A DNA stretch of 64,000 bases from Paenibacillus xerothermodurans. Lineage in GTDB: Bacteria > Bacillota > Bacilli > Paenibacillales > NBRC-103111. The notes below the pieces were generated by a model. It searched no databases. It was not told where the DNA came from and saw only the letters and a program-made list of their open reading frames with translations. The stretch spans positions 515,892 through 579,891 of the forward strand of contig NZ_NHRJ02000002.1 of the NCBI RefSeq assembly GCF_002220865.2, in the 5' to 3' direction. Positions 16,095-25,772 of the stretch are shown piece after piece (positions within the stretch are counted from its first letter, which is position 1; every line of letters starts with the position of its first letter). The translations under genes were made by a program, and so were the position numbers.

Positions 16095-17681
16095 ATGTTT
16101 AAAGTGTTGGTTATGGATGGAATAAGCGATCTGGGCATTCAGCTTTTGAATGATTCCCCGGACGTGACGGTGGACAAAAAAATCGGCTTAACTGAAGATG
16201 AGTTAATCGAAATCATTGCCGAGTACGATGCGCTGATGGTACGCAGCCAGACGAAGGTAACTGACAGAATTATGGCAGCTGCTCCGAAACTGAAAGTGGT
16301 TGGACGCGCCGGAGTAGGCGTGGACAATATCAATCTGGAGGCGGCCACACAACGCGGTATCGTTGTTATCAATGCTCCGGACGGCAACACTATCGCAACA
16401 TGTGAGCTAACTTTCGCGATGATGATGGCTGTCGCGCGTTCCATTCCCCAAGCATATAAGAAAACCGTGAGCGGTGAGTGGGACCGCAAAACATTCGTAG
16501 GTGTGGAGCTGCGTAACAAGGTGCTCGGAGTCGTGGGCATGGGCCGTATCGGCAGCGAAGTCGCAAAACGCGCGAAAGTGTTTGGTATGGAGGTTATTGG
16601 CTACGATCCATTCCTGACCGAGGAGCGCGCCGAGAAGCTCGGCGTAAAATTGGGCACCGTGAACGAGATCGCTGCACAAGCTGATTTTATCACGGTACAT
16701 ACTCCGCTCACGAACGAGACACGGCACATGATCGCCCGGCCGCAGTTTGAAATCATGAAAAAAGGCGTACGCATCATCAATTGTGCCCGTGGCGGCATCA
16801 TTGATGAGATGGCGTTGGTGGAAGCGATCGATGCGGGCATCGTAGCAGAAGCCGCTTTTGACGTATACGAGCAGGAGCCGCCGCAGCCCGATCATCCTTT
16901 TCTGAACAATCCGAAGATCATCGTCACCCCACACCTAGGTGCGTCTACTGTCGAAGCCCAAGAGAACGTGGCCATCGACGTGTCGGCGGAAGTTCTGCAT
17001 ATATTACGCGACCAGCCTTTCAAAAACGCGGTGAATATGCCTCCGGTGCCGGCGGCGGTACTGAACCAGCTGCAGCCATATTTCTCGTTGGGTGAAAAGC
17101 TTGGACTATTCATCGGACAGACAACGGAAGGCGCCGTAAAAGAAATCGTAGTGAGCTACTCCGGCGATTTGGCGGACGTGGATACCACTCCCCTCACCCG
17201 TTATATCGTGAGAGGCATTCTGTCCAATCAGCTCGAAGGTGTGAACATCGTCAACGCCATGCATTTGGCGAAAGCACGTGACGTGAATGTGGTGACTACT
17301 CAGTCGGCTGCTTCCAAGACCTTCACCAACCTGGTGTCCGTCACGGTTAAAACAAAGAACGAAGAGCGCGTGGTCGCCGGCACACTGCTGGCGGGCTACG
17401 GTGAACGTATCGTGCAGATCGATCAGTACCCTGTGGATATCACTCCAAGCGGGCATCTGCTCCTCATTTCACACAACGATAAACCAGGTATCATCGGCAA
17501 GGTAGGTACACTGCTCGGAAGCAATGGCGTAAACATCGCGACGATGCAGGTTGGTCGTAAGGTCATCGGCGGCTCAGCGATCATGGTATTGACCACTGAC
17601 AAGCAAACTCCGCAGGCCGTACTCGCCGAGCTAGAACAACTGCCTGAGCTGACCAAAGTCAACGAACTCGCACTTCATTAA
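16095..17681 (+). CDS. serA: D-3-phosphoglycerate dehydrogenase
   Basis: SerA oxidises 3-phosphoglycerate to 3-phosphohydroxypyruvate, committing carbon to serine. The 528-residue protein is the long form. It has a catalytic domain with the NAD-binding GVVGMGRIGSEVAKR near residue 147, NCARGG near 233 and TPHLGAST near 285. An intervening ASB domain (about 315-450) and a C-terminal ACT domain (SHNDKPGIIGKVGTLLG onwards, about 458-528) follow. The start is ATG 16095 with GGAGG nine bases upstream. A longer in-frame reading from 16029 would run through the terminator and is rejected. It is controlled by the T-box leader. Confidence 0.96.
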   Translation: MFKVLVMDGISDLGIQLLNDSPDVTVDKKIGLTEDELIEIIAEYDALMVRSQTKVTDRIMAAAPKLKVVGRAGVGVDNINLEAATQRGIVVINAPDGNTIATCELTFAMMMAVARSIPQAYKKTVSGEWDRKTFVGVELRNKVLGVVGMGRIGSEVAKRAKVFGMEVIGYDPFLTEERAEKLGVKLGTVNEIAAQADFITVHTPLTNETRHMIARPQFEIMKKGVRIINCARGGIIDEMALVEAIDAGIVAEAAFDVYEQEPPQPDHPFLNNPKIIVTPHLGASTVEAQENVAIDVSAEVLHILRDQPFKNAVNMPPVPAAVLNQLQPYFSLGEKLGLFIGQTTEGAVKEIVVSYSGDLADVDTTPLTRYIVRGILSNQLEGVNIVNAMHLAKARDVNVVTTQSAASKTFTNLVSVTVKTKNEERVVAGTLLAGYGERIVQIDQYPVDITPSGHLLLISHNDKPGIIGKVGTLLGSNGVNIATMQVGRKVIGGSAIMVLTTDKQTPQAVLAELEQLPELTKVNELALH

Positions 17682-17733
17682 GATAATCGGTGTATGTTTC
17701 ACGGACAACAAGATAATAACGGTTAATTCAACA

Positions 17734-17773
17734 AAAAGAGAGCTTCCGATGCATAAATCGGAGGCTCTCTTTG
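17734..17773. terminator. bidirectional terminator between serA and resE
   Basis: Stem AAAGAGAGC..TCCGAT pairs with ATCGGA..GCTCTCTTT and is flanked by A/T runs, so it can end both converging transcripts. Confidence 0.85.
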
Positions 17774-19627
17774 TCAGCTGGGCGTAATTTTAACCGGAAC
17801 AATAACGGAAAATGTCGTACCGTGCCCTTCCTTGCTTTTCACCTGAACAGTGCCCTGGTGAGCTTCTACAAGATTGCGAACGATGGAGAGGCCTAAGCCG
17901 GTGCCCCCGGTTGCGGCCCGCGTACGAGCCTTATCGGCCTTGTAGAATCGTTCGAATACGTAAGGCAAATCCGCACTCGGAATGCCATGACCACTGTCAA
18001 TCACCTCAATGATTGCTGCATCCTTGCCCTTAAATGTGATACGGTCTGCGCGTATCCGAATTGCCTCGTTAGGCGGAGTGTGCCGAATCGCATTATCCAA
18101 AAGGTTCGTCATAACCTGTTCCAGCCGGTCCTCATCCGCTTGCTGCAGGATCAGCGCCCGGTCCGGCAGTTCATATGTCATCGCGATCCCCTGTTCTTTG
18201 GATAAGACTGCAAACTTGCGGTGCATTCGTTTAACGAAGCTGATTAGATCAACCTGCCGGAAATGGAGCTGCAGGTTACCTGTCTCCATCCGGGCCAAAT
18301 CTAGCAAATCCCTTACAAGTCTGCCCATGCGAAGTGACTCATCATGTATGACTTGTGCCAGCTCCTGGCGTTCATCGGGCGTGGCTGCGATGCCATCCAA
18401 CAAGGCCTCACTATAGCCCTGCAGCATCGACAACGGAGTTCGCAGTTCATGAGACACGTTCGCAACGAAGTCTTTGCGCAGCTTATCCAGTCTGAACTCC
18501 TCCGTAACATCCCGAAGCACAGCGACTACACCCCGCACGGCATCTCTGGAGTAAAGCGGAGCCATGACCACAGACCACACCTCGTTGTGCACATGTACCT
18601 TGGATGACATCTGTTTGGCCCCACTGATTACTTGATCGAATAACATTTGCATCGGCTCCGGAATGGTGAGCTTGTTCACATCCGTCTTCCGGCCGTCTGA
18701 ACTGTGGGACTCCTCTGCGTCCCAGTGGATCTGGTTCCATTCCCTAATGATTTTATCTCCTTGCGGGTTGGTCAAAATCCCGTGGCCTTCAGCATCGAAT
18801 GTCACCACAGCGTCGGTCATACTCCGGAGCACGCTCGCCAAATGCTCTTTTTCATGGTTCAGCGCCTTGATCGTCTCCGACAGCTCCTCGCCCATTCGAT
18901 TGAAGGTACGACCCAATTCGCCGATTTCGTCTGACGAAGTGATCGGCACCCGGGTACCGTACTCCCCATGTGATATTAGATCTGCCGCCTTCTTCAACCG
19001 CAGGAGAGGCTGCGTAATTCGGGATGAGAGAAAAAAGGCAAAAAACGTGGTAATTAAGAATCCGATGATGGCGACGTAGCCGAATAATCGTTTGACAAAG
19101 GCCTGTGTTGCTTCCACTGATTGCGTCGATTGATATAGAATCGTTGCACCGATAATGTTCTGCTGTGCTGTATCGCGCAAGGGCACCGCGACCGCGGAAT
19201 ACAGGTTGTTAGTTCGCTGTTTTGCTCCTGATTTGCCGAGCACTTGGTTATCAATCGTTTCTCCCGCGAATACGTGACTCAGTGTCTGCTTGGTAAAGAA
19301 ATCATCGTAATGCAAATCGCCCATGCTCAAATTATCCAACGGACTGCTGATCTGCTGGAAATTCGTGTCGATAATGAACACACTGGCCTCCTGAGCGCTG
19401 AGCAAGTCATTGACCAATTGGATGTAGCGGTCGTCTTCCCCGTTGATGGAGATGCCGCTCGTGACTTTGGCGCCCAGCTTCCGCAAGTTTTCCGTTTGTT
19501 CCTGCGATTTGGGGAATGATGTTTCAATGTATTGCCCGAGAAACAGGCTGAGCGCGACCAGTACCACCGCCACCAAGCCAATGATAGTGAGCCACAGTTT
19601 GCCTACAACGCTTCTAAATATGAACAC
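17774..19627 (-). CDS. resE: sensor histidine kinase ResE
   Basis: ResE is the membrane kinase partner of ResD, controlling aerobic and anaerobic respiration genes. In the 617-residue protein I see TM1 (about 8-28), an extracellular sensor region, TM2 (about 183-204) and a HAMP linker (ITQPLLRLKKAADLISHGEYGTRVP). A PAS region near 265-370 follows, then HisKA with the phosphorylated His in VSHELRTPLSMLQGYSEALL. The HATPase domain has N box NLLDNAIRHTP, G1 DSGHGIP and G2 GGTGLGLSIV. Start is GTG 19627, overlapping the resD ribosome-exit region, with GAGGTG ten bases upstream. Confidence 0.94.
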   Translation of the reverse strand: MFIFRSVVGKLWLTIIGLVAVVLVALSLFLGQYIETSFPKSQEQTENLRKLGAKVTSGISINGEDDRYIQLVNDLLSAQEASVFIIDTNFQQISSPLDNLSMGDLHYDDFFTKQTLSHVFAGETIDNQVLGKSGAKQRTNNLYSAVAVPLRDTAQQNIIGATILYQSTQSVEATQAFVKRLFGYVAIIGFLITTFFAFFLSSRITQPLLRLKKAADLISHGEYGTRVPITSSDEIGELGRTFNRMGEELSETIKALNHEKEHLASVLRSMTDAVVTFDAEGHGILTNPQGDKIIREWNQIHWDAEESHSSDGRKTDVNKLTIPEPMQMLFDQVISGAKQMSSKVHVHNEVWSVVMAPLYSRDAVRGVVAVLRDVTEEFRLDKLRKDFVANVSHELRTPLSMLQGYSEALLDGIAATPDERQELAQVIHDESLRMGRLVRDLLDLARMETGNLQLHFRQVDLISFVKRMHRKFAVLSKEQGIAMTYELPDRALILQQADEDRLEQVMTNLLDNAIRHTPPNEAIRIRADRITFKGKDAAIIEVIDSGHGIPSADLPYVFERFYKADKARTRAATGGTGLGLSIVRNLVEAHQGTVQVKSKEGHGTTFSVIVPVKITPS

Positions 19628-19628
19628 G

Positions 19629-20345
19629 CTATTTTGGCACCTCTAGTTTGTATCCTACTCCCCAAACCGTTGTGATCATGGCGGCTGCTTCCGGTGAGAC
19701 CTTGTTCAGTTTCTCGCGAAGCCGTTTCACATGAGTGTCCACTGTGCGCAGATCACCGAAAAATTCGTAATTCCATACATCCTTCAGCAGCTCCTCCCGG
19801 GAGAATACTTTATCGGGAGACACCGCCAGATAGTGGAGCAGCTCGTATTCCTTCGGTGTTAAAGCCACTTCTTGGCCGCCGGCCGTGACGCGATGTGCAT
19901 CGTGTTCGATAACAAGATTAGGAAAAACAATATTATTGCTTGTGTTAACTTCTTTCGACAAATATGCCGTGACTGACGACCTGCGCAAAATCGCTTTTAC
20001 CCGATAAATGACTTCGCGGGGACTGAATGGCTTGACCACGTAGTCATCCGCTCCCATTTCGAAGCCCTGCACTCGGTTCATCTCTTCGCCTTTTGCCGTC
20101 AGCATGATAACCGGCGTCGATTTTACCTGGCGCAGTCTGGCGCACACTTCATTGCCGTCCATGCCGGGCAGCATAACGTCGAGCAGAATTAGATCATAAT
20201 CCGTGTCCAGAGCTTTTCTCAGAGCCGTTTCCCCATCCTCGGCTTCATCTATAGCAAAGTTTTCCTTTTCCAAATACATCCGCAGCAGACGCCGTATCCT
20301 CTCTTCGTCATCCACCACCAAGATCGTCATTTTCACATCCAACAT
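19629..20345 (-). CDS. resD: response regulator ResD
   Basis: This OmpR-family regulator has an N-terminal receiver (ILVVDDEERIRRLL, phospho-acceptor in LILLDVMLPGMDG, MLTAKGEE, KPFSPREV) and a C-terminal winged helix (VALTPKEYELLHYLAVSPDKVFSREELL, RTVDTHVKRLREKL). It activates cytochrome, heme and res genes when phosphorylated by ResE. ATG 20345 (MLDVKMTILVV) has GAGG five bases upstream; an in-frame TTG at 20369 is less likely. Length is 238 residues. It lies between resC and resE in the order typical of Bacilli. Confidence 0.94.
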   Translation of the reverse strand: MLDVKMTILVVDDEERIRRLLRMYLEKENFAIDEAEDGETALRKALDTDYDLILLDVMLPGMDGNEVCARLRQVKSTPVIMLTAKGEEMNRVQGFEMGADDYVVKPFSPREVIYRVKAILRRSSVTAYLSKEVNTSNNIVFPNLVIEHDAHRVTAGGQEVALTPKEYELLHYLAVSPDKVFSREELLKDVWNYEFFGDLRTVDTHVKRLREKLNKVSPEAAAMITTVWGVGYKLEVPK

Positions 20346-20374
20346 CGAATCCTCAACCCCTTCTCCCAACTAAA

Positions 20375-21622
20375 TTAAACGCCGGCATAAGAGTGCAATC
20401 CCGCGATGACCAGATTGACTCCGATCAATGTAAACATTACAACCATAAATCCGACCACGGACAGCCACGCCGACCTTTTGCCCTGCCAGCCCCGCGACAT
20501 GCGCAGATGCAGATAGGCCGCATAGTATAACCACGTGATGAGGGCCCATACTTCTTTGGGATCCCAGCCCCAGAAGCGTCCCCAGGCGTCTGCTGCCCAG
20601 ATCATAGCGAACACCAGTGCACCGAGCGTAAACACTGGATAGCCGATCGCAATTGCACGGTAACTGATCTCATCAATGTCTTCGCTGTCCACGTTATTCA
20701 TGAGCGGACTCAGCGCCGCACCCAGCGGCTTGCGGGCAATGACTCTAAGCAAGCCGTACAGTATCAAGCCGCCGATAATGGACCATATCACTGTGTTCAG
20801 CTTCCGTCCGGCGTTAGCCCCCTCCATCCAAGAAGGCGCCTCAAACGGTGCCTGCCTCATGCCCAGGAACGGCACCATCTCAATCTGCTCTCCTTGATAA
20901 GGCTTTACCAACGGCGGCAGCACGTAATTCACAGGCTGCTGGACTGTCTGCTCCACGCCGTCTTCATCGGTTATAACCACGCCGTTCACGAACTTCGCGT
21001 GGTATCCCGCGGCATTGAAACCGAAAATCGTAACGACAAACGCAATAATCATTGCTAGAACAAATAAAGTGAACTCAACACCTTTTTGTTCCTTTCGATC
21101 CACTGGTTCTTTGCTGTTGAAATTGACCGTGCGCAGCAAATACATAAGTCCGGCCGCAAAGCCTACGGCGAAAAACGCCTCGCCCGCTGCTGCGGTCGTT
21201 ACATGAATCTTCAACCAATAGCTTTGCAGCGCCGGGATGAGAGGCTGCACTTCGTTGGGAAACACGGAAGCGTAAGCAATAATGATAATCCCAACGGGCA
21301 GCGCAAAAACACCCAGCACTTGCGCCCGGTAAATAAAGTAAACTATGATAAAAGCAAGAATGATCATCATGCCGAGAAATGTCATAAATTCATACATGTT
21401 GCTGGTAGGAATGTGGCCAGCCTCCGCCCATCGAGTGAAAAAGAACGTGAGATGGGCGAGAAAGCCTATAATAGACATGACAATCCCAATCTTACCCCAC
21501 TTGGCAGAGTGAGCTTGCGGATCACGCTGTCCCCATTTTTTCCCGACGATGGAGATCACGAACGTCAAAAATGCCGCATTATATACGATAAAGGCTATTA
21601 ACAGAAACAAGCTGCTCTCCAC
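20375..21622 (-). CDS. resC: cytochrome c biogenesis protein ResC (CcsB/CcsA type)
   Basis: ResC is the heme-handling membrane subunit of the System II cytochrome c synthase. The 415-residue protein has about eight membrane helices and the tryptophan-rich heme motif WGRFWGWDPKEVWALITWL near residues 344-362, followed by YLHLRMSRGW. External histidines typical of the family are present (WLKIHVTTA, ITWLYYAAYLHLR). Its GTG start overlaps the resB stop by one base (TAGTG), a tight translational coupling that suits two subunits of one complex. Confidence 0.93.
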   Translation of the reverse strand: MESSLFLLIAFIVYNAAFLTFVISIVGKKWGQRDPQAHSAKWGKIGIVMSIIGFLAHLTFFFTRWAEAGHIPTSNMYEFMTFLGMMIILAFIIVYFIYRAQVLGVFALPVGIIIIAYASVFPNEVQPLIPALQSYWLKIHVTTAAAGEAFFAVGFAAGLMYLLRTVNFNSKEPVDRKEQKGVEFTLFVLAMIIAFVVTIFGFNAAGYHAKFVNGVVITDEDGVEQTVQQPVNYVLPPLVKPYQGEQIEMVPFLGMRQAPFEAPSWMEGANAGRKLNTVIWSIIGGLILYGLLRVIARKPLGAALSPLMNNVDSEDIDEISYRAIAIGYPVFTLGALVFAMIWAADAWGRFWGWDPKEVWALITWLYYAAYLHLRMSRGWQGKRSAWLSVVGFMVVMFTLIGVNLVIAGLHSYAGV

Positions 21623-23313
21623 TATTTCACCACTCCTGCTTCCAGCGATTTAGGTTCCACTTCTATGCCGGATTTTCGCAATATATCCGCGACTTCCTTA
21701 CGAATCCCGAACCAATTTTTATTCGTGTGTGCGCCTAAGGCAAGAACGCCGTTGTCAATCCGCAGCCATACCCGACGGTGGTGCCAATAAAAACCCATCA
21801 CCAACCCGATCATCGAAATCGCCGCGCCCACCCATATGTACGGCATCGCCCTGTCAACGCGAATATTTAGATAGCTGGTATACTCCGAGAACTGTACATC
21901 TGCCATGGAGTTGACGGATATGTCAAATTTTTGCGCGAGCGCGCCGTTAATTGTGTCCTGTTGAAATGCCACTTTGTCCACCTGCCGCGGGAAGTACAGA
22001 TAAGGCTCTCCTTCCGGCGCCAGATCAGGGCCCGTGATGGAGAAAATGAAAGCCGGCATTTTAGGCTCATTTGATTTCGTTGTCGGCACACCCTTCTCGT
22101 CCAAACCAAAATCCGGAAAGTATGCCTTCAGCTTCAAAGTGTAAGCCCCTGATTGGTACTCCGGTTCAGGTCTTGTCATCGACAGCTCGAACGTGCCGTA
22201 GGCTTCGCCGGTAAGCTTGTTTTTGAATGTCGGCTTCACTGAAATGAGCATCGGCGACTCTTTGAAATCGAATTGGTAGGCCATTAGGCCCTTATATTCA
22301 AGAGGAGCATTGACTATGATGTTTTGCCGGTGAACTTCCTTCAGCTGAGGAGCCTTGGACATGGCACCGCAATCAGCAGTGCATTCATATAAGACGGCCT
22401 GAGTTTCGTAGATTTTCGGAACGATCTGCTGCTTGTCCCTGAATTCTTCCGACATCTCCTGCTCGCTGTAATATTCAACCGTAAAATTCTCATTTTTCAA
22501 ATAGTACGATGTCTCAGGAATTTTCACAATTTGACCTTCCGGGAACGCGATATGCTGGTCCATATGCCATCCCGGGATGCTTCTCATCAAAACAGCCATA
22601 AGAAATATGATTAGACCGATATGATTGATATAAGGCCCCCACCGGCTGAAACGGTGTTTCTCTGCGAGCAGTGCTGTGCCGTCAGTGTACACTTTGTAAT
22701 GTCGTTTCTTGAAAAGCTGGGCTGCGTTATTGACCCAGACTTGCTCGGTCGAGCCATGCGCTTGCCCGGGTTCAGCGTGCTGCCGGGTAAACAGCGGCCC
22801 GTTATACGATACTTTTTGCCGCAGAATGAAATTGAGATGTTTGCGGATCTGCTGCTTGCTTAGAGCACGGTATAAGGGGAGTACCCGGTCCAAGCTGCAC
22901 ACCACCAGAGAGGTTCCGATCATAAATAAAAGTCCGATAAACCACCACGATTCAAAGGTATGTGATAAACCGAGCATGTAATAAATCTCGCCCAACGTCC
23001 CGTATGTTTCTTTATGGTAAGTGGATGGATCGAAATTGATAAAGGTATTTTCTTGCGGATAAATGGTACCGAGAGCCGCACCTAGCAGAGTGATGATAAT
23101 TAAGTAGATGGCGATTTTAACAGAGGAAAAAAAATTCCACACCCTGTCTATCAGATTAGGGTCCGTTTTCTGCGACCGTCTTGCCACTCCATCGTAGCGC
23201 ATTTCAAGCGGGGCGGTGCCCTCCTCTGCATACAACGGCTTGCCGCAGGATTCGCAGAGCACGGTGCCGACATGATTCTGGTGGCCGCACTCGCATTTTG
23301 TATTTTGAATCAT
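21622..23313 (-). CDS. resB: cytochrome c biogenesis protein ResB (Ccs1 type)
   Basis: ResB pairs with ResC to deliver heme to apocytochromes c. The 563-residue protein starts with a small zinc-ribbon-like segment (CECGHQNHVGTVLCESCGK). It then has membrane helices near 75-95, 125-150 and 225-245, a large extracytoplasmic domain (about 250-500), and a last helix near 505-525. The zinc-ribbon extension is a common addition in Paenibacillaceae. ATG 23313 follows AGGAGGTACAC. Its stop overlaps the resC start. Confidence 0.92.
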   Translation of the reverse strand: MIQNTKCECGHQNHVGTVLCESCGKPLYAEEGTAPLEMRYDGVARRSQKTDPNLIDRVWNFFSSVKIAIYLIIITLLGAALGTIYPQENTFINFDPSTYHKETYGTLGEIYYMLGLSHTFESWWFIGLLFMIGTSLVVCSLDRVLPLYRALSKQQIRKHLNFILRQKVSYNGPLFTRQHAEPGQAHGSTEQVWVNNAAQLFKKRHYKVYTDGTALLAEKHRFSRWGPYINHIGLIIFLMAVLMRSIPGWHMDQHIAFPEGQIVKIPETSYYLKNENFTVEYYSEQEMSEEFRDKQQIVPKIYETQAVLYECTADCGAMSKAPQLKEVHRQNIIVNAPLEYKGLMAYQFDFKESPMLISVKPTFKNKLTGEAYGTFELSMTRPEPEYQSGAYTLKLKAYFPDFGLDEKGVPTTKSNEPKMPAFIFSITGPDLAPEGEPYLYFPRQVDKVAFQQDTINGALAQKFDISVNSMADVQFSEYTSYLNIRVDRAMPYIWVGAAISMIGLVMGFYWHHRRVWLRIDNGVLALGAHTNKNWFGIRKEVADILRKSGIEVEPKSLEAGVVK

Positions 23314-23475
23314 GTGTACCTCCTGAACCGTCGTTTCGAAACCGGTGTGCCGTGCCCGAAGCAGCCGTGCCCCCGCCCGGCGCGGTTGACCCGCGCTCGG
23401 GTCGGCTGTGCATCGTCACCTTAGCTGAGCCTGTACCTCAGTAGTCCTATGATCTATTAATGAGGCCCATAGCAG

Positions 23476-24003
23476 TCAGTTCGTGCCGGAGATAGAGGCG
23501 ATAGTCTGCTCTATGAAATCTTCATTCATTTCGCCCACCCAAATTCTCGCAATGTTTCCCTCGGCATCGATGAAGAATGTTGTCGGATAATTCATAACGC
23601 CATACCGCTGGCGCGTTTCCTGGTTATCGTCAAACAAAATGGGAAAAGTTAATTTATGCTGCTGCATGAAATTTTGCACGGTAATCGGGCTTTCCCCAAT
23701 ATTCACACCGAGAAATGCGACGTTGTCGGGATTATGCTTTTCGAACTGACTCTGTATGGCCGGCATCTCCTGTTTGCAAGGAGGACACCATGTGCCCCAA
23801 AAATTGACCATCACTGTTTTGCCTTTGTAATCGGACAGCTTATGCTGCCGGCCGTCTGATCCGACCAGTGTAAAATCCGGTGCTTTACTCCCTTCCACCG
23901 GCTTCTCCTCGGACGCATACAAACTGCTCCACAGCGTCCAGACGCCGAGAAGCAGTACGCAGGTAAAAATGGTCAACTGCACCCACCGTCTATGTTGTCC
24001 CAT
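23476..24003 (-). CDS. resA: thiol-disulfide oxidoreductase ResA
   Basis: ResA is a membrane-anchored thioredoxin-like protein that reduces the cysteine pair of apocytochrome c outside the cell before heme attachment. The 175-residue protein has an N-terminal anchor (WVQLTIFTCVLLLGVWTLW) and the active site GTWCPPCKQEMP, with the cis-Pro loop MNYPTTFFIDAEG near the end. ATG 24003 is used, seven bases after GAGGTG; an in-frame start at 24018 lacks one. It leads the resABC genes after rluB. Confidence 0.94.
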   Translation of the reverse strand: MGQHRRWVQLTIFTCVLLLGVWTLWSSLYASEEKPVEGSKAPDFTLVGSDGRQHKLSDYKGKTVMVNFWGTWCPPCKQEMPAIQSQFEKHNPDNVAFLGVNIGESPITVQNFMQQHKLTFPILFDDNQETRQRYGVMNYPTTFFIDAEGNIARIWVGEMNEDFIEQTIASISGTN

Positions 24004-24065
24004 TGGTTGACACCTCAAACTTATGTCTTCTCTCGCTTCATTATATCGAAGTTTGCCGGCTGATC

Positions 24066-24812
24066 TTATTTGCCTTTTTGAATTTTATGTGTCTTGCGTG
24101 CATCATCCGTCAATTCTTTTACTTCTTGCGGGGTTAAATGACGATATCTGCCGCGGCCTACGCCGGTCAATGCCAGCGGACCGAACATCACACGTCTCAG
24201 CCTGACCACGGGGAAGCCGATCGCGTCGAACATTCGCCGTACCTGCCGGTTGCGGCCTTCGTAGATCGTAATCGACACAACGGTTTCGTTGCTCTCCGGA
24301 TTAATATCGTGGTACTCCACTTCGGCAGGCGCGGTCATCCCGTCCTCCAGCTCAATCCCGTTTCGCAGCTTGTCCAGCAATGTTCCGTGCGGCACACCTT
24401 TCACAGTGGCATGGTAGGTGCGCGGCACATGGTGCTTGGGATGAGTAAGCAGATTTGCGAAATCGCCGTCGTTAGTGAGAAGCAGCAGCCCCTCAGTATC
24501 GTAATCGAGCCGTCCCACCGGGTAAATTCGTTCGCTGATGTCCTTCAGATAATCGGTCACGATTTTCCGTCCGCCCGGATCGGACGCGCTCGTTATCACA
24601 CCCTTAGGCTTGTGGAAAAGCACATATACCTTTTTCTGCTGGCGGATCGGTTTGCCCTCAACCAGGATCACATCCTGCGTAGGATCGACTTTTACCCCCA
24701 TCGCCGTTACTACTTCTCCGTTCACCTGCACACGGCCAGCAGTTATTAATTCTTCACATTTTCGACGGGAGGCTACTCCCGCTTCAGCCAATACCTTCTG
24801 TAATCGCTCCAT
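24066..24812 (-). CDS. rluB: ribosomal large subunit pseudouridine synthase B
   Basis: RluB modifies a uridine in helix 89 of 23S rRNA. The 248-residue protein has an N-terminal S4 domain (MERLQKVLAEAGVASRRKCEELI) and the RluB/RsuA catalytic core with the motif PVGRLDYDTEGLLLLTNDG, whose Asp is the nucleophile. The EGRNRQVRRMFDAIGFPVVRLRR segment near the C-terminus is also typical. The ATG follows GAGGTGAATG. It sits directly before resA as in B. subtilis. Confidence 0.94.
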   Translation of the reverse strand: MERLQKVLAEAGVASRRKCEELITAGRVQVNGEVVTAMGVKVDPTQDVILVEGKPIRQQKKVYVLFHKPKGVITSASDPGGRKIVTDYLKDISERIYPVGRLDYDTEGLLLLTNDGDFANLLTHPKHHVPRTYHATVKGVPHGTLLDKLRNGIELEDGMTAPAEVEYHDINPESNETVVSITIYEGRNRQVRRMFDAIGFPVVRLRRVMFGPLALTGVGRGRYRHLTPQEVKELTDDARKTHKIQKGK

Positions 24813-24833
24813 TAGTCTCCATTCACCTCAAAC

Positions 24834-25175
24834 CTAATGATACCCATCCGCAGATGAAATCACAAGTTGGGACCATGGAAAAAAAGCGCCTGGGCAGGTC
24901 GGTGTGTGAGGAAAAAAATCGTCCGGTTCGAAATGAAATCTCTCAGCTAAGCGCAGCGCCAGTTTGCGCAGCAAAAACAGCTGCTCCATTTCCTCCGCCG
25001 TGTAGGTGGCACGCCGCTCATGAAAGTTTCCCTCCAGGCAGATATGAATGAACAACGAGTCGGTTGGCTCGGCAGATGGGGTGATACCGCCGCTGCGGGA
25101 GATAAAAAAATCAAACCCTTTGCCGTTGATCGCGGGACACGCGGAATGATGGATGACGATACCGAAAAACTGCAC
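24834..25175 (-). CDS. small N-acetylmuramoyl-L-alanine amidase-like protein
   Basis: A 113-residue protein that looks like a compact amidase_2/PGRP-type domain. It begins FFGIVIHHSACPAING, with the first zinc-type His pair, includes TDSLFIHICLEGNF, and ends with the CPG motif (FFPHTPTCPGAFFPWSQL) containing another His and Cys. The enzyme family cleaves the amide bond between muramic acid and L-Ala. It has no signal peptide, so it may act inside the cell, for example in the mother cell or in recycling. Start is GTG 25175, eight bases after GAGG. It lies between spmB and rluB, in a sporulation-rich stretch. Confidence 0.7.
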   Translation of the reverse strand: MQFFGIVIHHSACPAINGKGFDFFISRSGGITPSAEPTDSLFIHICLEGNFHERRATYTAEEMEQLFLLRKLALRLAERFHFEPDDFFPHTPTCPGAFFPWSQLVISSADGYH

Positions 25176-25232
25176 GCAGCTCACCTCTATTCGTTAGCTG
25201 GTACAGTATATGAGTGGAATGCAGCGAGGGTG

Positions 25233-25766
25233 TTAGGCGAACACTAAGTAACATACAAGGATGGAAGCGACAAAACCGACCACATCGGAAATCAGTCCGA
25301 CTTTCAAAGCATAGCTTGCTTTACGTATGCCGATGGCCCCAAAGTAAACGGTAATAACATAAAGTGTCGTATCGGTGCTGCCCTGTATCGTGGAAGCGAT
25401 GCGGCCGATCATTGAATCGGGACCGAACTGCTGCATTAAATCCGTCGTAAAGGCCAGCGAGCCGGCGCCGGTTAACGGGCGCAAGATCGCGAGCGGCAGC
25501 ACCTCACTTGGTATACCAATCCAGTCGCACAGCGGACGCACCCATCCGATCGTGAGCTCCATGGCGCCCGAGGCTCTGAACACGCTAATGGCCACCATCA
25601 TGCCTACAAGATGCGGAATGATGCGTATGGCGGTGTCGAAGCCGTCCTTTGCCCCTTCCACAAACGATTCGTAAACCGGCACCTTACGGTAAGCAGCATA
25701 TAGCGGGATGAAAACGATAATCACGGGAATCGCCCACGCAGAGATCAGGTTTACTAAAGAGTACAA
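25233..25766 (-). CDS. spmB: spore maturation protein B
   Basis: SpmB is a 177-residue membrane protein required with SpmA for spore core dehydration. It consists of about five hydrophobic helices with the family segments AIRIIPHLVGMMVAISVFRASG, LRPLTGAGSLAFTTDLMQQFGPDSMIGRIASTIQGSTDTTLYV (nucleoside-recognition 'gate' type) and a conserved C-terminal helix. It follows spmA by six bases in the order dacB-spmA-spmB. Confidence 0.94.
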   Translation of the reverse strand: MYSLVNLISAWAIPVIIVFIPLYAAYRKVPVYESFVEGAKDGFDTAIRIIPHLVGMMVAISVFRASGAMELTIGWVRPLCDWIGIPSEVLPLAILRPLTGAGSLAFTTDLMQQFGPDSMIGRIASTIQGSTDTTLYVITVYFGAIGIRKASYALKVGLISDVVGFVASILVCYLVFA

Positions 25767-25772
25767 TCCGGT